The notes under the pieces were generated by a model. The model did not search any database. It was not told where the DNA came from and saw nothing but the letters and a program-made list of their open reading frames with translations. From Xenorhabdus eapokensis (lineage in GTDB: Bacteria; Pseudomonadota; Gammaproteobacteria; Enterobacterales; Enterobacteriaceae): a stretch of DNA of 64,000 nt. A program made the translations under genes and the position numbers. The stretch lies in contig NZ_MKGQ01000007.1 in assembly GCF_001908105.1 (NCBI RefSeq), forward strand, positions 96,251-160,250, written 5' to 3'. Shown piece after piece: positions 51,977 through 61,950 of this stretch; the first letter of the stretch is position 1, and every line of letters starts with the position of its first letter.

Positions 51977-54900
51977 ATGTTATCATATACTAGAAAAATC
52001 ATTAGCTTGTTTATTTTCTTCTATGCATTATTTATTCCTTCTACAGTGATTAACGCTTTAGCTGGAGCTGATGATAAGCTGTATACTCATTTACAAAAAA
52101 CTAATGATACCTCGGCGCTTAGCTCCCCACATACTATTGTTAGCAATGTCCAAACAGTCAGTCATATTTTATCTTCTTCCCCTTCAGAACTCGCGAAACA
52201 AGCAAAATCCTATGCTTTGGGTAAATTTAATAGCTCCCTATCTTCAGAAACTCAAAAATGGTTATCGCAGTTTGGTACTGCCAGAATTAACTTTGGGCTA
52301 GATAGGAAATGGACGCTGAAAGATAACTCACTCGATATACTACTACCACTTTACGATAACAAAGCAGATTGGCTGTTCTTTTCCCAATTGGGTTATCGTA
52401 ACAAAGATAGCCGAAATACCATGAATCTGGGTTTAGGTGGTCGCTATTTTTATCAGAATTGGATGTATGGCTTAAATACGTTTTATGATCACGACTTTAC
52501 TGGAAAAAACCAACGTTTGGGGCTGGGAGGAGAAATTTGGGGCGACTATATTAAACTTTCAGCTAATACCTATTATCGTTTAAGTGATTGGCAAAAATCA
52601 CGAAACTTTCAAGATTATTATGAACGCTCCGCCAACGGTTATGATATTAATGGGGAGTTTTTCTTTCCTGCTTACCCTAATCTGGGAATGAAACTCACCT
52701 ATGAGCAATATTTTGGTGATAATGTAACTTTATTTAACCGTGACACCAAACAGAAAAACCCCAGCCTGGCTAAATTAGGCCTGACTTATACCCCGATCCC
52801 ACTATTCACTATGAGTGTGGACTATAAACAAGGAGAAAGTGGCCATACTGAAACACAGTTTTTGGCAAACTTGAATTATAAATTTGGGGCTCCCTTTAGT
52901 ATTCAATTATCACCCGCTAATGTCGCTTCAATGCGGACATTAGCGGGTAGCCGTTATGATCTAGTAGAAAGAAATAACCATATTATTTTAGATCACTTAA
53001 AAAGAGAACAAGAAGTATTGATCGCACTAGAGCCTATTGTTGGATATGGACATCAAGAGATACCAATTAATGTCCCACTCCCCTCTCATGTTGAGATTAA
53101 AAAAGTTCGCTGGCTTGTTACAGATAAAGCATTTCTACAGAACAATGGTAAACTTTCTTCTGAATCAGGTCAGAGTATTGTTATTACTCTCCCCAGCTAT
53201 CAAGAAAACCATAAAAATGATTACCTGCTTGATATATTATTAGAATATATGACAGATGGTCAGGTAAAGACAAAACTTACTCAGGTTCCTATGAAGGTTT
53301 TGCCTTTTATCATAGAGGGAAAAGTGAATATCATCTCACCTGAATCATCAGTAGCAACGGGTGAAAAAGAAAATGGATATACATTTAACGCTCCCATTAT
53401 TACTTATGAAGGTTCACCATCCGGAAAATTTGTTAAGAATGCCAGAATCGATAAGGTTTCCTGGACAACTGAGCCGGCTTTAGGCACTGACTCAGGTTTA
53501 AAGTTTCTATGGAATAATAAACCTGCCCAAACAAATGAAAAAGGTGAATTATCCGATGAAAAAGGGCAATTAACGCCTAATATTTTAATCAGTAAAAAAC
53601 CACATGACAAAGTCGATGTTTATATACAGCTAGACGGTGCTCCACAGCAAAAAATAGGTTCAGTGACGTTTAATAAAAAGCAACCCCACTACAAAATAAA
53701 AGACAATAAATTGAGTGTGATGCCTGATCCCAAAAAAGCACTGGTAGCGGATGGTACACAAAAATATACTTATACAGCAGACATTATCATTGATGGCGGC
53801 TTAGCGGCCGACAAAGTTGATAATGTGAGATGGAGTGCTGTCGGCAAAAATTTAGCGGGTGAGGAAATTAAGGATATTTCTGTCGAAGCTCCAACAGGTA
53901 CGGTGAAGACGGATAACGGGAAATTAAAGGCAACATTAAGCAGTAAAACGCCATTAAAAGATGTTGTGGTGACACTTTCGATTGAAAACAAGGAATCGGC
54001 TTCAGCCGAAGCGGTTTCTTTTGTTGCTGATCCGAAAGAATATCGTGTTGATCGCATTATGGTTGATAATCAAAGTCCGTTAATCGCAAATACTCAAAAT
54101 ATTTACACTTATACAGCCTATATCGTCGATCAAAGCGGAAATGCTTTGCCTGAAGGTCAGAAAATTTCCAACATTCACTGGGATAAAAACAATGATATCC
54201 AGGGGCTTAATTTCACTTTTAAAAATGGGGTTGATAGCACGGGGCCTGGTGGAACACTCACGGCAAAACTAAGCAGTATAGCGGTTGTCGATAATGTTAT
54301 CGTTTCGCTTTCTGTTGAAAATCAGCAACCCCCCAGTTTAGCTACCCCTGTTGATTTTATCGCGGATACAGCCAGTTACCATATTAAGGATGGCCTTACC
54401 GTTGACCCCAAAGGCCCTCTGACAGTTGGTGATGGAAAATTCTATACCTTCAAAGCGACTGTTATTGATCGCCAGAAGAACAAGGTGATTAGCCAGCCTA
54501 TCGATGGAGTGATATGGCAAGCAAAAGACGATAAAGGGCAGGATGTTAAGTTAACAACACAAAAAACAGAGACAAATGAAAAAGGGGAATTAATCGCCAC
54601 ACTGGATAGCTCAGCGCCATTAAATGGTGTGAAGGTTTCACTGGCTATTGAACACCAGGCTGCCGTTATCGCCGATCCGGTTTCGATTAAGTCTGAAAAT
54701 ATTAATGTGCTCTGTAAAGCTAATGGGGAACACCCTGTATTAGTCACTGAAACCTACACCTGTACAGCAACAGTCACCGATGTGGCTGGTCAAGGCGTAA
54801 CAGGTAAAATAGTAAATTGGCAGGTTAAAGATCATGTTAACCTTGAATTGACGCCTTCTTCAGAGAAAACCAATGGTGATGGGATAGTAACGGCAACATT

Positions 54901-56446
54901 AACCAGTCCTACTGAGGCTTCAAATATTGTCGTTATAGCTTCTGTTACTGGTCAATCCAGTCAAGGAGAATCAAAGGAGAAAATTAATTTTAGTTGGCCG
55001 GAAATTACCATAGAGACGGCACCAAAAGATCATGATGTCACTATTGGCGGGCAGGAAAAATATTCTCTCACTGCAACTGCATGGCGTGAAAAAAATAAGA
55101 CAGCCTATAAAGGGCAAGGTATTAGGTTCAGGTGGTCTAAACCTCAAAACCAGAATGGTACAGAGGCGATAGGTGCAACCTTATCGCCATCAACAGATAG
55201 CACCCAATCAGTGAACCCCAATGATGGCACGCTGAAAGCGAATGTCGTTAGCAGTAAGGCACAGCAAGTGAAAGCTTGTATTGATATCGACGGTAGAAAA
55301 CTGGCTTTGCCGACATGTTCAGATATGATGAATTTTGTTGAGCCCCCGCCGGAATTCGATATTTCCTGGGTTAAAGTGACGGACTTTGATGAAAACAATC
55401 CATTACAAGGTAATGGTACAAAAGAATATCACTACAAGGCATTGATAGTAAAAAAAGGGACGACAGAGCCTATTCCTCATTATACGTTCAAAAATGTGGA
55501 GTGGATACACGACCATGACAAAATCGAGAACACTAAATTCCCTCAGCCTGAAGCTTATTCACCGACAGATCCCACAAACGAGAAGGATAAATTTAAAACA
55601 GATGGGAATGGATATTTATATGCAAAATTAAAAAGTTCGGTCGGTGTTGAAAAGGTCAAAGTAACATTAAAAATGACTGAACCAGATGGTACTGATGTAA
55701 AGAATGATGCAGATGAACAAGTGGCATTTAGTCCTGTTCCGAAACCTGCGGTACTATATGTTTATAATAAAAATAATACAGCAATATTTAAATATTTCGA
55801 TAATACAGGTGGAAAGGATCATCCACACACTATTTTTCCTTCGCTGCGAGGGGAATTAAGAGAGACAGAAAATTCTGGTTCTTTTTATGATGATAAGAAA
55901 ATTACCGATATTGTTTATAGCTTACCGGCAGATAAAAACCAATCACCATATGGAAAAGCAATGTTAACCTTTGGTGATAAAAAAAGCGGAGCAATACAAT
56001 TTAATGCCTATGGAACTGCTGAAATAAATACAAAAGTAACAATGAAAAGCGGAGAGATTAAATTATACAAGTATGAAATTACTATTAATAATGTGTCAGA
56101 CATTAACCCACAATATACACATTACTTAAGTCCCAGCCCCAATATTACTTGCATTGATAATTCCTCAAACTCAACAAAGGGAGATTTCTATTCAGATAAA
56201 GAAGCATATGATCCTGACAATCCCACAGATTTTTATTCTCTATATAATGAATGGGGTGGGAAGTTTGATTTATACGATTGGGGAATATTTGATAAAATCG
56301 ATAACAAAGACCCCAATAAAGCCACAATTATAGTAAGAAATACCGGTTCTGATAGTCAGAGTAAACCGTTTAGGGTTTATGACTCTAAAAATAATACCTT
56401 CGATAAACAGACGGAGGGTATTCTTTTTTGTTACCAGATATTCTAA
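51977..56446 (+). CDS. Intimin/invasin-like inverse autotransporter adhesin
   Basis: This is a predicted surface adhesin of the type Ve secretion class. The ATG at 51977 has a GAGG site nine bases upstream and begins MLSYTRKIISLFIFFYALF, a signal peptide; the upstream GTG frame from 51935 is not used. Residues about 90-360 form the outer-membrane barrel (GTARINFGLDRKWTLKDNSL, GYRNKDSRNTMNLGLGGRY, YGLNTFYDHDFTGKNQRLG, GYDINGEFFFPAYPNLGMK, GLTYTPIPLFTMSVDYKQG), matching the inverse autotransporter beta domain. No LysM domain is seen. About seven Ig-like modules of 95-130 residues follow, several Big-1-like (LVTETYTCTATVTD, GQGVTGKIVNWQV). The last 115 residues (from NITCID to LFCYQIF) could be a disulfide-closed C-type-lectin-like tip. 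The total is 1489 residues. The host ligand is unknown. Confidence 0.9.
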   Translation: MLSYTRKIISLFIFFYALFIPSTVINALAGADDKLYTHLQKTNDTSALSSPHTIVSNVQTVSHILSSSPSELAKQAKSYALGKFNSSLSSETQKWLSQFGTARINFGLDRKWTLKDNSLDILLPLYDNKADWLFFSQLGYRNKDSRNTMNLGLGGRYFYQNWMYGLNTFYDHDFTGKNQRLGLGGEIWGDYIKLSANTYYRLSDWQKSRNFQDYYERSANGYDINGEFFFPAYPNLGMKLTYEQYFGDNVTLFNRDTKQKNPSLAKLGLTYTPIPLFTMSVDYKQGESGHTETQFLANLNYKFGAPFSIQLSPANVASMRTLAGSRYDLVERNNHIILDHLKREQEVLIALEPIVGYGHQEIPINVPLPSHVEIKKVRWLVTDKAFLQNNGKLSSESGQSIVITLPSYQENHKNDYLLDILLEYMTDGQVKTKLTQVPMKVLPFIIEGKVNIISPESSVATGEKENGYTFNAPIITYEGSPSGKFVKNARIDKVSWTTEPALGTDSGLKFLWNNKPAQTNEKGELSDEKGQLTPNILISKKPHDKVDVYIQLDGAPQQKIGSVTFNKKQPHYKIKDNKLSVMPDPKKALVADGTQKYTYTADIIIDGGLAADKVDNVRWSAVGKNLAGEEIKDISVEAPTGTVKTDNGKLKATLSSKTPLKDVVVTLSIENKESASAEAVSFVADPKEYRVDRIMVDNQSPLIANTQNIYTYTAYIVDQSGNALPEGQKISNIHWDKNNDIQGLNFTFKNGVDSTGPGGTLTAKLSSIAVVDNVIVSLSVENQQPPSLATPVDFIADTASYHIKDGLTVDPKGPLTVGDGKFYTFKATVIDRQKNKVISQPIDGVIWQAKDDKGQDVKLTTQKTETNEKGELIATLDSSAPLNGVKVSLAIEHQAAVIADPVSIKSENINVLCKANGEHPVLVTETYTCTATVTDVAGQGVTGKIVNWQVKDHVNLELTPSSEKTNGDGIVTATLTSPTEASNIVVIASVTGQSSQGESKEKINFSWPEITIETAPKDHDVTIGGQEKYSLTATAWREKNKTAYKGQGIRFRWSKPQNQNGTEAIGATLSPSTDSTQSVNPNDGTLKANVVSSKAQQVKACIDIDGRKLALPTCSDMMNFVEPPPEFDISWVKVTDFDENNPLQGNGTKEYHYKALIVKKGTTEPIPHYTFKNVEWIHDHDKIENTKFPQPEAYSPTDPTNEKDKFKTDGNGYLYAKLKSSVGVEKVKVTLKMTEPDGTDVKNDADEQVAFSPVPKPAVLYVYNKNNTAIFKYFDNTGGKDHPHTIFPSLRGELRETENSGSFYDDKKITDIVYSLPADKNQSPYGKAMLTFGDKKSGAIQFNAYGTAEINTKVTMKSGEIKLYKYEITINNVSDINPQYTHYLSPSPNITCIDNSSNSTKGDFYSDKEAYDPDNPTDFYSLYNEWGGKFDLYDWGIFDKIDNKDPNKATIIVRNTGSDSQSKPFRVYDSKNNTFDKQTEGILFCYQIF

Positions 56447-56510
56447 AATCCAGAAAAAAATAAAAACACAAGTTCAAAAAGGATTGTACAAATATAATCA
56501 ACTGTCGTGA

Positions 56511-56544
56511 TGAAAAAAAGTTATCAACTGATAACTTTTTTTCA
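56511..56544. terminator. Terminator after the inverse autotransporter gene
   Basis: TGAAAAAAAGTTATC (56511-56525) and GATAACTTTTTTTCA (56530-56544) form a perfect 15-bp stem with a 4-base loop and built-in T tract. It is a strong rho-independent terminator 65 bases after the stop codon. Confidence 0.85.
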
Positions 56545-56700
56545 TTGGTTTTTTATTTTTTATACGGCTATGTTGAGCATCAAAGTTGAAATGGTTACAT
56601 AACAGGTAATATTAAAATTATTTTCATGTAGTAAGTTTTTTAAACTGAATAAAATTAATACAATCTATTAGTGGTAATAATAATAATTCGAGGTGATAAA

Positions 56701-58656
56701 ATGACAGCTAAGGCTCATATGGACATTTCACTTAAACCGGCTGATGATTTATTTATAGGTCAGCAAAAGAAATTTACAGTAACATTAACATCGGATACAG
56801 GTATTGATACTGATAAGTCTATAACAGTAAAAAAAGTCAGTAAAAATATAAAATTTGATCAAGATGTTAGTAAGCCTATTCAGCTTGTTTATGGGGATAA
56901 AAGTCTCACTGCAACTGCCGATTTGAGTTTTACAGTACTTAAGACGGTAGGAAGCAATCCAGTACATGATGGTGATGAGATTATATTTGAAATAGATACA
57001 GATGCAAAATCGAGTGGAATTATATTTAATAACGTGAATTTCACAGGCAAAGCTAAGGCTGTGAATAATAATAAAATGGAGATTTCAATTAATCAGAAAG
57101 CAGATTTAGTGATAGGCCAGAGTGTGAGTTTTACAGTAACATTAAGTTCAGATCAACTTATTTTACCAGACAAACATGTTACTATAAAAAATATCAGTAA
57201 AAATATAAAATTTGATCAGGATATTAATAATCCTATTTCACTTATTTACACAGACGGTTATAAAAAAGCATCTGCCAAATTAAATTTTACTGTGGAAGAT
57301 CCAAGTGGTGGAACAGTGCAAGATGGTTCTGAGATTAAGTTTGAAATTCATACTGATGCAGCGACTAGTGAAGGTGATTTCAACTTTATAGGATTTATAG
57401 GCAAGGCGAATGAAATTGATGTAGGCTCGTTAGCTCTTTTTGTTGAGAAACCTTATTTGCAAACACCGCTCATCAGTAATAGCAAACCATTAGAGAATAA
57501 TTTCACGCCAGTATACACGACTTTGAAAAGTAAATCTGGGAAAAAACTAGTTGGTACGCCTATATTTATTACATCCGTGGCTGCACATAAAATGAACGAG
57601 TTTAATTTTAAGGATGCTAGCAATATTGATATTATTCCTGAAAAGATTGGACCTAATGATGGGATAATGCTCACTTCAGATGGTGATGGCTTAGTTAAGT
57701 TTTATCTACATCCTAAACTAGCATTGGTAGGTACAGTTGAGTTAAAGGCTATTATTCTGGATAACATTGAATCTTTGGCTAAGAAAATAATCTATATAGT
57801 TAATTATATTGAACCAGGTTATATGAATTCTATAGGAACACCTGATATTTTTGGTTATGATCCCAGTGGTATATATGCAAATTCAGGACTACCATACTTT
57901 ATGACATCAGTAAGTAGTTACGATACAGTATCACCAGGTGATACAATTTTATTTTTTGTTAAAGATATACAGGCCAATAATCTTAAGTTTACTGGTCATA
58001 AGGTGCTTATTTCGAATCCTAAAAAACAGTTAGATCAGTATAATATAAAAATTCCTTATTCAATATTTGAACAACAATCTAAACCATATGAATTTTCTTA
58101 TTCTGTAGTTAAACCAACAGGGGATACCTTATATTCTGAAACACTACCAGTCACTTATTTAGGTGGTGTATTCTATGAACCTGAGTCAGAAGTTAAGAGA
58201 AACTATGATATGTGCATAGTTCATCCCAGTATTGGTGTTGACCCCAATATTGCTATACCACCTGTTAACAGTATTGGTTATGATAACATTATGAAATATC
58301 CTGGGTACACCTATAATGGATTATTTATTGAGATTATACGCTCTCAAGGCAATGATTCTAAAGAGAAATTGAATCCAGTTCCATTAGATATAACAGATAT
58401 TACTCTAAACATGTATATTAATTCAGATAATAAAAATTTCACTAAATCTTATACCAAACAGATTGGTTTAAAAGAAATAGGTGGCCCAGGTAATAAAAAC
58501 TCTATTTACTTTCATATTCCTTATAACGATATTATTGATATTAATTGGAGGGGTAATATCAGTTTTGACTATCAATTTTTTAAAGATGAAACTATTCAGT
58601 ATAGTGCTGTTTGGGACGGATATATTGGTACTACACCACCTCCTGGTTCTAATTGA
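56701..58656 (+). CDS. Ig-like repeat protein, paralogue A
   Basis: I do not recognise this 651-residue protein as a named family. ATG 56701 follows GAGGTG at five bases. Two tandem repeats of exactly 119 residues open it (roughly residues 5-122 and 124-241). They share DLxIGQ, FTVTLxSD, SKNIKFDQD and DGxEIxFEIxTDA; the two copies share a 24-base identical block (56838-56861 and 57195-57218), so the duplication is recent. A middle Ig-like part (GTPIFITSVAAHK) and a C-terminal part (LNMYINSDN, IYFHIPYNDI, ISFDYQFFKD) are shared with the gene at 58949. No signal peptide or membrane span is visible. Its export is unexplained. It sits just after the inverse autotransporter. Confidence 0.8.
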   Translation: MTAKAHMDISLKPADDLFIGQQKKFTVTLTSDTGIDTDKSITVKKVSKNIKFDQDVSKPIQLVYGDKSLTATADLSFTVLKTVGSNPVHDGDEIIFEIDTDAKSSGIIFNNVNFTGKAKAVNNNKMEISINQKADLVIGQSVSFTVTLSSDQLILPDKHVTIKNISKNIKFDQDINNPISLIYTDGYKKASAKLNFTVEDPSGGTVQDGSEIKFEIHTDAATSEGDFNFIGFIGKANEIDVGSLALFVEKPYLQTPLISNSKPLENNFTPVYTTLKSKSGKKLVGTPIFITSVAAHKMNEFNFKDASNIDIIPEKIGPNDGIMLTSDGDGLVKFYLHPKLALVGTVELKAIILDNIESLAKKIIYIVNYIEPGYMNSIGTPDIFGYDPSGIYANSGLPYFMTSVSSYDTVSPGDTILFFVKDIQANNLKFTGHKVLISNPKKQLDQYNIKIPYSIFEQQSKPYEFSYSVVKPTGDTLYSETLPVTYLGGVFYEPESEVKRNYDMCIVHPSIGVDPNIAIPPVNSIGYDNIMKYPGYTYNGLFIEIIRSQGNDSKEKLNPVPLDITDITLNMYINSDNKNFTKSYTKQIGLKEIGGPGNKNSIYFHIPYNDIIDINWRGNISFDYQFFKDETIQYSAVWDGYIGTTPPPGSN

Positions 58657-58948
58657 TTGAAATATAAAGCAAACATAATGTAATTTTATAAAACAATTAA
58701 CAAAAATGGCCTTGCATTCTAGTGAGTAACTGAACATAAGACAGTTCCTTACTCCTCATGTATCGAGGAGTAAGGGAGTGTTCGGTAGTTTTATAAATTT
58801 AACTATATCTTTTAGTTTATATACATATTAGATATTGAATTAAATAACTTCGGCAAGGAAATTTCTTTCCGATAGAAAGAATAATTATGGGGTCTGGCTA
58901 GCACAGAAAATAAATAAAAAACATGAAACATATGAGAGGAATAAATAT
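58657..58948. other. Intergenic region with a strong hairpin between the paralogues
   Basis: The gap is 292 bases. TCCTTACTCCTC (58746-58757) and GAGGAGTAAGGG (58765-58776) form an 11-bp perfect stem plus a wobble pair with a 7-base loop and no immediate T tract. The rest is AT-rich. The promoter of the gene at 58949 probably lies in the last 150 bases. Confidence 0.55.
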
Positions 58949-60451
58949 ATGTCTAGTGATATGACTTTTTCACTGCCAGAAAAAGGGAATTTAATCATAG
59001 GGCAGAGTTTTTTGTTTACAGTGACATTATTATCTGATGAGATCATAGATAGCAGTTCAACAATTTCATTTTTTAAAAATAAAAACATTTCTATACCAAC
59101 TGAAGATATTACCTTAACTCTGGAGAGTGATAATAAAAAGGCTACGGCAACAGTGACGCTTACCGTAATTAATTCTATAGCAGAAAATGAAGAAATTTAT
59201 TTTAGTGTAAAAACATCATTGAATGGTGTTCAGCAGAAAACATTGCAATATATCTCAAAAGAAATTTACCCTGAGTCATTGAAATTAATCGTGGATAATG
59301 AATTCTTATCAGTGCCAGCGTCATTTAATAGTTCTCAAATAGATACTATATCAACTAAAGTACATACAATTATCAAAGATAAAAATGGGAATCCATTACC
59401 AGGAATTCCGATTTTTATAAAGAGTAGGATATTTGATCAGCTAGAAGAAGTATACATTTATGCTAATGATGGAAGAACGAAAATAAATATTCAAAAACTT
59501 TCTCTTTATTCTGGTTTTTCTATAAACTCAGATAATGAAGGGAAGGTGGAATTTTACATCTCTCCTATTAAGCCATTACCATTAATTATTTATTTGTCTT
59601 CAATAATAAAAATACCAAGCGACTTTTCTGTTTCTGATAGCATTATTTTTATCATTATTGATGATGTGGGGTATGATCAACAACCACCTGAAGTGGTTAC
59701 TGCTATTGACGGTAATTTAACATCAGAAGGAGAAAGCAAATTTTGGATAGATACAACGCCATGTAAAAATTATAAAGTTGATGATTTCTTATTATTTAAT
59801 GTTAATAGTGAATACAAGTATTACGCTAGAGCCATTGATATAAATGGAGACAATCAATGTTTAATTAAATTGCCATACTTTATTTTTCAGGAAAATAAAT
59901 TATCACAACTTTCTTATCTTGTAATAAGAGGAAATGGAGATACTTTAGTTAAATCCTATCCTGTAAGTGTTACTTATCGAGGAAGACCAAATAAACCGTG
60001 GAAAGACATTGATAGAATATATGAATCCTGTAAGGTTTATTCTAGCTTCGATGTGCTTATAGAAAAAGATGGCGGTATAAATAATCAAAAAATATCTAAC
60101 CATACAAATAATCCAGATGATGCGGGTTTATTTGTCACAATAACAGGAACCAATGATAATAGTGATAACACTAAAGTAAAACTTGGTTCAGAAATCATTC
60201 TGACTTTATATATTAACTCTAGAAACAAAACAATAACTTATCCTTTTAAAAATACAATGCCATATCAGCCAGATAATGAAGATGGAAAAACAGCCGTATT
60301 GAAATTTAATATACCTTATGACCTATTAAATAATAATTTGGCATTTCCTGAACATGATGGAGAGATCTTCTTTGATTATCAGGTTGGTGATGATAATGAT
60401 AGAGATGTGACATATGGTGGTATTTGGTCAGGTCATATTGTTACATTTTAA
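58949..60451 (+). CDS. Ig-like repeat protein, paralogue B
   Basis: This 500-residue protein is a diverged paralogue of the 56701 product but has only one copy of the N-terminal repeat (NLIIGQSFLFTVTLLSDE). The shared middle shows GNPLPGIPIFIKSR and INSDNEGKVEFYISP. The shared C-terminus shows LTLYINSRNKTITYPF, LKFNIPYDLL, GEIFFDYQVGDD and YGGIWSGHIV. The start at 58949 follows GAGAGGA at eight bases. It has no signal peptide or membrane span. A perfect hairpin terminator follows. Function is unknown; clustering suggests it works with paralogue A and the inverse autotransporter. Confidence 0.78.
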   Translation: MSSDMTFSLPEKGNLIIGQSFLFTVTLLSDEIIDSSSTISFFKNKNISIPTEDITLTLESDNKKATATVTLTVINSIAENEEIYFSVKTSLNGVQQKTLQYISKEIYPESLKLIVDNEFLSVPASFNSSQIDTISTKVHTIIKDKNGNPLPGIPIFIKSRIFDQLEEVYIYANDGRTKINIQKLSLYSGFSINSDNEGKVEFYISPIKPLPLIIYLSSIIKIPSDFSVSDSIIFIIIDDVGYDQQPPEVVTAIDGNLTSEGESKFWIDTTPCKNYKVDDFLLFNVNSEYKYYARAIDINGDNQCLIKLPYFIFQENKLSQLSYLVIRGNGDTLVKSYPVSVTYRGRPNKPWKDIDRIYESCKVYSSFDVLIEKDGGINNQKISNHTNNPDDAGLFVTITGTNDNSDNTKVKLGSEIILTLYINSRNKTITYPFKNTMPYQPDNEDGKTAVLKFNIPYDLLNNNLAFPEHDGEIFFDYQVGDDNDRDVTYGGIWSGHIVTF

Positions 60452-60482
60452 AATAAAAAAATATGGAAACGATATTTTTTGA

Positions 60483-60516
60483 AAAGAATTCAATAAAATT
60501 AATTATTGAATTCTTT
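60483..60516. terminator. Terminator at the right end of the island
   Basis: AAAGAATTCAATAA (60483-60496) and TTATTGAATTCTTT (60503-60516) form a perfect 14-bp stem with a 6-base loop followed by ATTTAT. It can stop transcripts from both sides, separating paralogue B from convergent tadA. Confidence 0.8.
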
Positions 60517-60601
60517 ATTTATATGAGTCGCGACTTTATCTGTCAGTCGAAGTCAGAGATCTCACATATAACTGACTATGGCATTTCCTGTTGCTGAGCT
60601 T

Positions 60602-61117
<516 letters not shown>

Positions 61118-61150
61118 TTATAAAAATTTCGCCTATTATACCTAATCTCC

Positions 61151-61810
61151 TCAATCCGCTACTTCAACCTGAATCTCATCAAGAAAATCATCAAGGAACA
61201 TTTTCATTCGCTCTGTCCTTTCATTCGCCATTTTTCTACCTGATACAGTCTGAAATCCTGATTCAATTTTAAACAGCTTAGTAAAGAAATGATCGATAGT
61301 ATAAGCCTTATCATTATATTCGCGCTGCTTTGCCAGTGGATCATGCAAGTCATACAATGAAGAACCCATACGGCCAGCGGTGTAAAAACAACGTCCAACA
61401 CCAATCATGCCAATAGAATCCAGCCGATCCGCATCTTGCACGATTTTTGCTTCCAAAGTTCTGGGAGATAGACCTGCTGAAAAACTATGTGCTTCAATGG
61501 CATGGCAGACAGCATTAATCTCCTCCTCGTTCCATGCCAAATCTTTCAGTAGCAATGCTGCTTTTTCTGCCGCCATGCGTGAGGCAAGATGTCGGTTTGG
61601 CGAATTTTTTTCAACACTCACACAATCATGCAATAGCACAGCGACAAATACTAATCGCAAATTACCCGATTCCGCTTCACAAATTTGTTTGGCATTTCGC
61701 CATACCCTATGAAGGTGAGCAATATCATGTGCACCATCATCACCTTCTATTGCCATAGGTAAAAGCTGTTGCGCCAAATCTTCAAACGGTAAAAAAGATA
61801 ACATAACCAA
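61151..61810 (-). CDS. yedJ: HD-domain phosphohydrolase, YedJ-like
   Basis: This is a predicted metal-dependent phosphohydrolase with an HD domain; the substrate is unknown. The 219 residues show the HD metal motif: HDIAHLHRVW (first His), VAVLLHDCVSV (HD), AIEAHSFSAGLSP and KIVQDADRLDSIGMIG (final Asp). They align with E. coli YedJ. The first codons offer two starts (MVMLSF). The gap to tadA is 48 bases, so the two may be cotranscribed. Confidence 0.85.
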   Translation of the reverse strand: MVMLSFLPFEDLAQQLLPMAIEGDDGAHDIAHLHRVWRNAKQICEAESGNLRLVFVAVLLHDCVSVEKNSPNRHLASRMAAEKAALLLKDLAWNEEEINAVCHAIEAHSFSAGLSPRTLEAKIVQDADRLDSIGMIGVGRCFYTAGRMGSSLYDLHDPLAKQREYNDKAYTIDHFFTKLFKIESGFQTVSGRKMANERTERMKMFLDDFLDEIQVEVAD

Positions 61811-61950
61811 AATTTCTCCTATTTCCCCAAACCAATCCGGTGGTTATACTCAAATCACCGAATCATGATGAACTCCAACTTGTCATCCATGTTCTTTCCA
61901 GTCTTCTTGCTACTTGATGAAAAGTATCTGACAAGGAAGTTAGAATGGTA

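Larger units (their letters stand above)
51705..56548 (+). repeat. 28-base direct repeats flanking the inverse autotransporter gene
   Basis: The two copies are at 51705-51732 and 56521-56548, same orientation, identical at 25 of 28 positions (both begin TTATCAA and end ATTGG). Each contains a TTATCAnyTGATAA-type hairpin. The right copy is the terminator of the adhesin gene. Confidence 0.6.
47934..60601. other. AT-rich accessory insertion between mltF and tadA
   Basis: In E. coli mltF and tadA are neighbours. Here about 12.7 kb separate them. The segment is clearly more AT-rich than the flanks and contains only surface or Ig-like protein genes: two leftward (48277, 49874), a broken fragment (51333-51490), a large inverse autotransporter (51977) and two rightward paralogues (56701, 58949). 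I found no integrase, transposase, tRNA or flanking direct repeat that would show how it arrived. Confidence 0.8.

Noticed and set aside
56701..57420. CRISPR-like repetition
   Set aside because: The two repeats are coding, 357 bases apart, and in frame; there are no short repeats with unique spacers anywhere in the window.
47934..60601. Prophage or integrative element
   Set aside because: No integrase, structural phage gene, tRNA attachment site or flanking repeat was seen, so only the neutral term island is used.
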